The notes under the pieces were generated by a model, which saw only the letters and a program-made list of their open reading frames with translations, did not search any database and had not been told where the DNA came from. Shown here piece after piece: positions 1-5,440 of a stretch of DNA of 5,440 bases (position 1 is the stretch's first letter; each line of letters starts with the position of its first letter). The position numbers were made by a program, and so were the translations under genes. The stretch covers positions 1 to 5,440 of the forward strand of contig DPRS01000060.1 of assembly GCA_003537575.1 (NCBI GenBank), written 5' to 3'. This DNA comes from Oxalobacteraceae bacterium. Lineage in GTDB: Bacteria > Pseudomonadota > Gammaproteobacteria > Burkholderiales > Burkholderiaceae_D.

Positions 1-2274
<2,274 letters not shown>

Positions 2275-2292
2275 TTTAATCTGAAACTCCCT

Positions 2293-2349
2293 CACAGAGG
2301 TCACAGAAAGTGCCTTGCGGCACGGTTTGTGACCTCTGTGTTTTCTTTT
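2293..2349 (+). terminator. Compound hairpin with T-rich tail between carB and greA
   Basis: A perfect 13-bp inverted repeat, CACAGAGGTCACA (2293-2305) and TGTGACCTCTGTG (2328-2340), encloses a second 5-bp stem, GTGCC/GGCAC (2310-2314, 2319-2323), with a TTGC loop. The outer stem may gain an A-T and a G-U pair inward, leaving an AA/GG internal loop. TTTTCTTTT (2341-2349) follows at once, giving the shape of an intrinsic terminator at the end of carB. Only 12 bases separate the tail from the greA ATG, so greA has to be transcribed through it. It may therefore act as a partial terminator or attenuator in the greA leader. The structure is clear; its termination efficiency is unknown. Confidence 0.75.
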
Positions 2350-2361
2350 GAGTATAAAAAC

Positions 2362-2838
2362 ATGAGCACAGTACCGATCACCAAGCGCGGCGCCGAAATG
2401 ATGAAGGAAGAATTGCAGCGCCTTAAACATGTTGAGCGTCCTGCCGTCATCAATGCGATTGCTGAGGCGCGTGCCCAGGGCGACTTGTCGGAAAACGCCG
2501 AGTACGATGCTGCCAAAGAGAAGCAAAGCTTCATCGAGGGCCGCATTGCCGAACTGGAAGGCAAGCTGGGCGCGGCACAGATCATCGATCCGGCCACCCT
2601 GGATGCCGAAGGACGCGTGGTATTCGCTTCGACCGTGTACCTGGAAGACCTGGAAAACAGCCAGAAAGTGCAATATCAGATCGTCGGCGAAGATGAAGCC
2701 GACCTGAAGGAATTGAAGATTTCGGTGACTTCCCCGATCGCCCGCGCGCTGATCGGCAAGTATGCCGGCGACGTGGTCGAAGTGAATGCCCCATCCGGCC
2801 CGCGCGAATACGAAATCCTTGAAGTGAAGTACCTCTGA
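2362..2838 (+). CDS. greA: Transcription elongation factor GreA
   Basis: GreA enters the secondary channel of backtracked RNA polymerase and stimulates cleavage of the extruded 3' RNA end, so that elongation resumes. The 158 residues equal the E. coli length. Residues 1 to about 75 form the N-terminal coiled coil. Its tip carries GDLSENAEY, with the acidic pair D41 and E44 that coordinates magnesium in the polymerase active site. Residues from about 80 form the FKBP-like C-terminal domain with the family segment SPIARALIGK (124-133). The ATG at 2362 (MSTVPITKRGAE) was chosen because it gives the exact family length; open frame upstream would add 11 residues read from the hairpin and its tail. 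The ribosome binding site is weak (GAG at 2350-2352). DUF4149 starts two bases after the stop, suggesting cotranscription and coupled translation. Confidence 0.98.
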   Translation: MSTVPITKRGAEMMKEELQRLKHVERPAVINAIAEARAQGDLSENAEYDAAKEKQSFIEGRIAELEGKLGAAQIIDPATLDAEGRVVFASTVYLEDLENSQKVQYQIVGEDEADLKELKISVTSPIARALIGKYAGDVVEVNAPSGPREYEILEVKYL

Positions 2839-2840
2839 CG

Positions 2841-3299
2841 ATGGTGGCGACACGTGCGCGGGCAGTGCTGGCCACGCTGTGGGTCGGCAGCCTGTGGACC
2901 ATCGGCTACATCGCCGCGCCCACCCTGTTTGCCACCCTGGAAGACCGCACCCTGGCCGGCATGCTGGCCGGGCGCCTGTTCCATATCGAAGCCTGGATAT
3001 CGATTGTCTGCGCCTTACTGCTGGCGGTTCTGGTGGCGCGTTCGGGCGGGGCATTCGAAGCCCGGCAACGCAAGCAACTCCTGATCGTGATCGGCCTCAT
3101 GCTGCTGTGTACCCTGATCAGCCATTTCGGCATTCAGCCATATATGGCGGAACTGAAGGCGGCGGTGGCGCCTGGCATGGCCATGACGGGCGAGATCCAG
3201 GCCCGTTTCGGCAAGCTGCATGGCGTGTCGAGCGCGATATACCTGGCGCAAAGCGTGCTCGGGCTGGTGCTGGTCCTCAAGCTGTATCAGGTGAAATAG
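2841..3299 (+). CDS. DUF4149 (TMEM205-like) four-helix membrane protein
   Basis: A 152-residue integral membrane protein of unknown function. Four hydrophobic segments lie at about residues 8-31, 49-67, 79-97 and 129-147. The polar loop between the third and fourth (about 100-127) is the longest. Motifs recalled for the DUF4149/TMEM205-like family are APTLF after the first helix (26-30) and FGKLHGVSSAIY at the fourth (123-134). The first helix follows a short basic N-terminus and has no cleavage site, so it is probably a membrane anchor and not a removable signal peptide. The ATG lies two bases beyond the greA stop without a good Shine-Dalgarno sequence, which suggests translational coupling. 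From memory, this protein often follows greA in betaproteobacteria, so the pairing looks lineage-typical. No biochemical role can be read from the sequence; the family call is by motif and topology. Confidence 0.85.
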   Translation: MVATRARAVLATLWVGSLWTIGYIAAPTLFATLEDRTLAGMLAGRLFHIEAWISIVCALLLAVLVARSGGAFEARQRKQLLIVIGLMLLCTLISHFGIQPYMAELKAAVAPGMAMTGEIQARFGKLHGVSSAIYLAQSVLGLVLVLKLYQVK

Positions 3300-3396
3300 G
3301 ACGGGGCGGCCGCCCTGACGGGATCAGTCATGGCTGAAGTGCGGGAATCGGCCGCGGCTGGGGTGGCGAATCCGGCAGCGGCTGAGATGTGGAAAT
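3300..3396. other. Convergent gap with GC-rich palindromes, possible two-way terminator
   Basis: The DUF4149 gene and yhbY converge on these 97 bases. GGGCGGCCGCCC (3304-3315) is a perfect palindrome five bases after the DUF4149 stop. GCGGCTGA (3378-3385) pairs with TCAGCCGC (3397-3404) across an 11-base loop, and the second arm includes the yhbY stop codon. GCCGCGGCTGG occurs twice (3351-3361 and 3400-3410), the second copy inside the palindrome CAGCCGCGGCTG (3398-3409). Neither strand has a T-tract directly after a stem, so classical intrinsic termination is not supported. No gene is seen in the gap. Confidence 0.4.
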
Positions 3397-3870
3397 TCAG
3401 CCGCGGCTGGCGAGGGTTTTCTTGGTGCTGGTCTGGCGCGGCTTGGCGCGCTTGATCGAGCCGCCGGCGGTGACCCTTTCATTGCCCTTGAGGAGAACCT
3501 TGGTCACGGAAGGTTTCTTGGTGCCGCTGCGACTGGGCTTAACGATGGTCACTTCGCGCATGCCCTTGCCGCGTTTCTCGCTGCTTTCTTTTTGCGTTTC
3601 CTTTTGGGGTCGGTAAATCACCAGCAACTTGCCGATGTGCTGGACCGGCGCCGCACCCAGTTGTTCGCAAATCGTGTCGTAAATGGCGACGCGTTCCTCG
3701 CGCTCATCGCCAAATACCCTTACCTTGATCAAGCCATGCGCGTTCAGGCTGGCATCGATCTCTTTCAGGACGGCAGGGGTCAGGCCGGCTTCGCCGATGA
3801 TGACGACGGGGTTCAGGGCGTGGGCTTCGGCGCGCAGGGCGCTGCGTTCGGCAGGGGTAAGCTTCAGCAT
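3397..3870 (-). CDS. yhbY: YhbY-family (CRM domain) RNA-binding ribosome assembly protein with basic tail
   Basis: YhbY is a small CRM-domain protein that associates with pre-50S ribosomal particles. Residues 1-90 align along the whole E. coli protein: LTPAERSALRAEAHALNPVV, then GEAG (26-29, the GxxG loop of CRM/KH-like folds) in IIGEAGLT, HGLIKVRV (45-52), and HIGKLLVIYRP (78-88). The family protein normally ends soon after this; here about 69 residues follow, rich in Lys, Arg, Ser and Thr and probably disordered, likely extending RNA contact. The ATG at 3870 was preferred: it matches the usual N-terminus, and AAAGGA (3887-3882) lies 11 bases upstream. An alternative TTG at 3879 would sit only two bases from that motif. 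The gene diverges from rlmE, another 50S maturation factor, with 37 bases between starts. Confidence 0.93.
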   Translation of the reverse strand: MLKLTPAERSALRAEAHALNPVVIIGEAGLTPAVLKEIDASLNAHGLIKVRVFGDEREERVAIYDTICEQLGAAPVQHIGKLLVIYRPQKETQKESSEKRGKGMREVTIVKPSRSGTKKPSVTKVLLKGNERVTAGGSIKRAKPRQTSTKKTLASRG

Positions 3871-3896
3871 AACTATCAATATCCTTTAAAAGCAGT

Positions 3897-3927
3897 ATTC
3901 TACGCGAATGGCAAAAAACAAATTCAA
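3897..3927 (-). promoter_or_regulatory. Candidate promoter for yhbY inside the 5' end of rlmE
   Basis: On the minus strand, TTGAAT (3927-3922) is followed after 19 bases by TAGAAT (3902-3897), five of six to the -10 consensus. Transcription would begin near 3890 and leave a leader of about 20 bases with the AAAGGA motif. The spacer is longer than the usual 17, so this is weak. The -35 box would lie inside rlmE codons, as the 37-base gap between start codons cannot hold a full promoter for each gene. Confidence 0.3.
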
Positions 3928-4552
3928 CAAAAACTGGATTCATGACCACCTCAATGATCCTTTCGTCAAGCAGGCGCAAAAAGAGGGCTATCGGGCACGG
4001 GCCGTCTACAAGCTGAAGGAAATCGACGAAGCCGAAAAGCTGATCCGTCCGGGGCAGGTGATCGTCGATCTGGGCTGTACGCCGGGCAGCTGGTCGCAGT
4101 ACGTGCGCAACAAGCTGGCCGGACAGGCGGGCGGTGGCATCAACGGCACCATCATCGGCCTGGATCTCCTGCCGATGGAGCCAATCACCGACGTCCACTT
4201 CATCCAGGGCGATTTTCGCGAGGATGCGGTGCTGGAACAACTCGAGCAGGTGGTGGGCGGACGCAAGGTCGACCTGGTCCTGTCCGACATGGCGCCCAAC
4301 CTGTCGGGCGTGGCGGTGGCCGACGCCGCCCGGGTCGAGCACATCATCGACCTGGCGCTGGATTTTAGCCGGGCGCACCTGAAACCTTCGGGCGCCTTGC
4401 TCGTCAAATGCTTCAACGGTTCGGGATATAACGAGATCCTGGAAAAATTCCGTCAAGAGTTTAAAACCGTGGTGTCGAAGAAGCCGAAAGCCAGCAGGGA
4501 TAAATCCTCCGAAATCTTCTTGTTGGGGAAAACCCTCAAAAATCCGTCCTAA
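3908..4552 (+). CDS. rlmE: 23S rRNA 2'-O-methyltransferase (U2552) RlmE/FtsJ
   Basis: RlmE uses S-adenosylmethionine to methylate the 2'-hydroxyl of U2552 in the A-loop of 23S rRNA, late in 50S assembly. The 214 residues compare with 209 in E. coli. The Rossmann SAM-binding motif is VDLGCTPGSWSQ (53-64), and GLDLLPM (84-90) ends the second strand. The catalytic K-D-K-E set is complete: K35 in RARAVYK, D127 in SDMAPN, K167 in LLVKCF and E202 in SSEIF. A few Gly-rich extra residues (71-79) sit between motif I and the next strand. The basic N-terminus and the KKPKASRDKSSE stretch near the C-terminus are expected of an rRNA-binding enzyme. The ATG at 3908 gives MAKNKFNKNW, a fitting start, although no clear Shine-Dalgarno sequence precedes it. 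It is followed on the same strand by ftsH, as in E. coli. Confidence 0.97.
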   Translation: MAKNKFNKNWIHDHLNDPFVKQAQKEGYRARAVYKLKEIDEAEKLIRPGQVIVDLGCTPGSWSQYVRNKLAGQAGGGINGTIIGLDLLPMEPITDVHFIQGDFREDAVLEQLEQVVGGRKVDLVLSDMAPNLSGVAVADAARVEHIIDLALDFSRAHLKPSGALLVKCFNGSGYNEILEKFRQEFKTVVSKKPKASRDKSSEIFLLGKTLKNPS

Positions 4553-4607
4553 AAATTGTGAAGCGCCAAAAAATTGCGCAAAGTTGCTACAAACTTGCTA
4601 TTTAAGT

Positions 4608-4636
4608 CTTGATTCTGAACAGATTTGGCCCCACAT
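4608..4636 (+). promoter_or_regulatory. Candidate heat-shock (sigma-32/RpoH) promoter for ftsH
   Basis: CTTGAT (4608-4613) matches the sigma-32 -35 element CTTGAA in five of six positions. After 15 bases CCCCACAT (4629-4636) matches the -10 element CCCCATNT in all specified positions but one. The spacing is within the accepted range. The C-run is conspicuous in an otherwise AT-rich gap. Transcription would start near 4643, giving ftsH a leader of about 100 bases. FtsH degrades RpoH in E. coli and is itself heat-inducible there, so the placement makes biological sense. Confidence 0.6.
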
Positions 4637-4659
4637 GCTGCCTAGCAAGCGCCTGTTAT

Positions 4660-4730
4660 TGCGAGTAGAATCGCAGAAATACACGCTGTGAGATGCTCGC
4701 TGCAAGAAGCTGATATGGGCGCGCCGCGCC
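4660..4730 (+). other. ftsH leader with two short hairpins
   Basis: Two short inverted repeats lie in the predicted ftsH leader: TGCGA/TCGCA (4660-4664 with 4671-4675, six-base loop) and GGCGC/GCGCC (4718-4722 with 4726-4730, three-base loop). The second is all G-C and ends at the base before the Shine-Dalgarno sequence, without including it. TAGAAT (4666-4671), between the arms of the first, resembles a -10 box but has no convincing -35. The rest of the 190-base gap after rlmE shows no open frame of note and no strong terminator. Confidence 0.35.
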
Positions 4731-4737
4731 AAAGGAG
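4731..4737 (+). promoter_or_regulatory. Ribosome binding site deciding the GTG start of ftsH
   Basis: AAAGGAG is a near-consensus Shine-Dalgarno sequence, five bases before the GTG at 4743. The in-frame ATG at 4752 would be 14 bases away, too far, so the GTG is the better start. Confidence 0.85.
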
Positions 4738-4742
4738 TCCTA

Positions 4743-5440
4743 GTGAACAACATGTTTTCCAAAGCCGCCGTCTGGGTGGTGATTGCCCTGGTACTGTTTA
4801 CCGTGTTTAAACAGTTCGACGGGCGCTCGCTGGCCAATGGCGCAACGCCGATTCCGTACTCGGACTTCCTCGACGAGGTCAAGGCCAAGCGCATCAAGGA
4901 AGCGACCATCGAGGAGCGCACCCTGGTGGCGACCACCACCGATGGCAAGAAGGTCAAGACGGCAATCACCTATCTCGACCGCGGCCTGATCGGCGACCTC
5001 GTCGAAAATGGCGTCAAGTTCGACGTGCGCCAGCCGGAAGAACCTTCCTTCCTGTCGCAAGTATTCATTTCCTGGTTCCCCATGCTGTTGCTGATCGGCG
5101 TGTGGATTTTCTTCATGCGCCAGATGCAGGGCGGCGGCAAGGGCGGCGCCTTTTCCTTTGGTAAGTCGAAGGCGCGCATGCTGGATGAGAACAACAATGC
5201 CGTGACGTTTGCGGACGTTGCCGGCTGCGACGAAGCCAAGGAAGAAGTGCAGGAGCTGGTCGATTTCCTGCGCGATCCGACCAAGTTCCAGAAGCTGGGC
5301 GGGCGCATCCCGCGCGGCGTGTTGATGGTGGGTCCGCCGGGCACGGGTAAAACCCTGCTGGCGCGCGCCATCGCCGGCGAAGCCAAGGTGCCGTTCTTCA
5401 CGATTTCCGGCTCCGACTTCGTCGAAATGTTCGTCGGCGT
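4743..5440 (+). CDS. ftsH: ATP-dependent zinc metalloprotease FtsH, 3'-truncated by window edge
   Basis: FtsH is a hexameric inner-membrane AAA+ protease that degrades membrane and short-lived cytoplasmic proteins; in E. coli these include RpoH and LpxC. A total of 232 complete codons are visible, roughly the first third of a family protein of about 630 residues. A first transmembrane helix (about 8-23, AAVWVVIALVLFTVF) is followed by a periplasmic domain (about 26-102), a second helix (about 104-125, ending IFFMRQ), a Gly-rich linker (130-140) and the start of the AAA+ domain (VTFADVAGCDEAKEE, 154-168). The Walker A motif is GPPGTGKT (197-204). The window ends in the pore-loop segment SGSDFVEMFVG (222-232). 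Walker B, the second region of homology and the HEXXH zinc site lie outside. The start is GTG at 4743, supported by AAAGGAG five bases upstream. A heat-shock promoter candidate lies in the preceding gap. Confidence 0.98.
   Translation, partial: MNNMFSKAAVWVVIALVLFTVFKQFDGRSLANGATPIPYSDFLDEVKAKRIKEATIEERTLVATTTDGKKVKTAITYLDRGLIGDLVENGVKFDVRQPEEPSFLSQVFISWFPMLLLIGVWIFFMRQMQGGGKGGAFSFGKSKARMLDENNNAVTFADVAGCDEAKEEVQELVDFLRDPTKFQKLGGRIPRGVLMVGPPGTGKTLLARAIAGEAKVPFFTISGSDFVEMFVG

Noticed and set aside
3592..3945. Plus-strand open frame of 117 codons opposite yhbY
   Set aside because: Shadow of the conserved CRM domain; no domain of its own and it runs into rlmE.
3704..4456. Open frame of 250 codons on the minus strand over rlmE and the start of yhbY
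   Set aside because: It is antisense to rlmE, whose catalytic residues are all intact, and out of frame with yhbY; no family resemblance.
4563..4598. Possible terminator after rlmE (GCGC repeats; AAGTT/AACTT at 4581-4585 and 4592-4596)
   Set aside because: Stems are only four or five pairs and no T-run follows, so it is not a convincing intrinsic terminator. The TTGCTA direct repeat (4584, 4595) is too short to interpret.
4666..4671. TAGAAT as a sigma-70 -10 box for ftsH
   Set aside because: The best -35 at suitable spacing matches only about three of six bases; the heat-shock candidate upstream is stronger.

Overview
The window reads as ordinary chromosome of a betaproteobacterium, most likely Burkholderiales and perhaps the Oxalobacteraceae. 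That placement rests on the GC-rich codon usage, the protein sequences and the gene order carB-greA-DUF4149-(yhbY)-rlmE-ftsH; it comes from recall of homologues, not from a search. I see no insertion sequence, phage gene, CRISPR array, tRNA or rRNA, and no compositional break that would suggest recent transfer.

Layout: the 3' two-thirds of carB (large subunit of carbamoyl-phosphate synthetase) enters from the left edge and ends at 2274. An 87-base gap holds a promoter-like sequence and a strong compound hairpin with a T-rich tail. Then come greA (2362-2838) and, two bases later, a small four-helix membrane protein of the DUF4149 type (2841-3299). A 97-base convergent gap rich in GC palindromes separates it from yhbY, which is on the minus strand (3397-3870) and has a long basic C-terminal tail. 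Only 37 bases lie between the start codons of yhbY and the divergent rlmE (3908-4552). A 190-base gap carries a good heat-shock (sigma-32-type) promoter candidate and a strong Shine-Dalgarno sequence. The 5' third of ftsH (GTG start at 4743) then runs off the right edge.

Functionally this is a housekeeping cluster: pyrimidine/arginine precursor synthesis (CarB), rescue of stalled RNA polymerase (GreA), 50S ribosome maturation (YhbY and RlmE) and membrane proteolysis (FtsH). The greA, yhbY, rlmE, ftsH neighbourhood is known from Escherichia coli too. There rlmE and ftsH respond to heat shock, which fits the promoter candidate seen here.

I found no new biological system. The points most worth a second look are regulatory: the hairpin between carB and greA, which leaves no room for a promoter downstream of it, and the heat-shock promoter candidate placed directly before ftsH rather than before rlmE.
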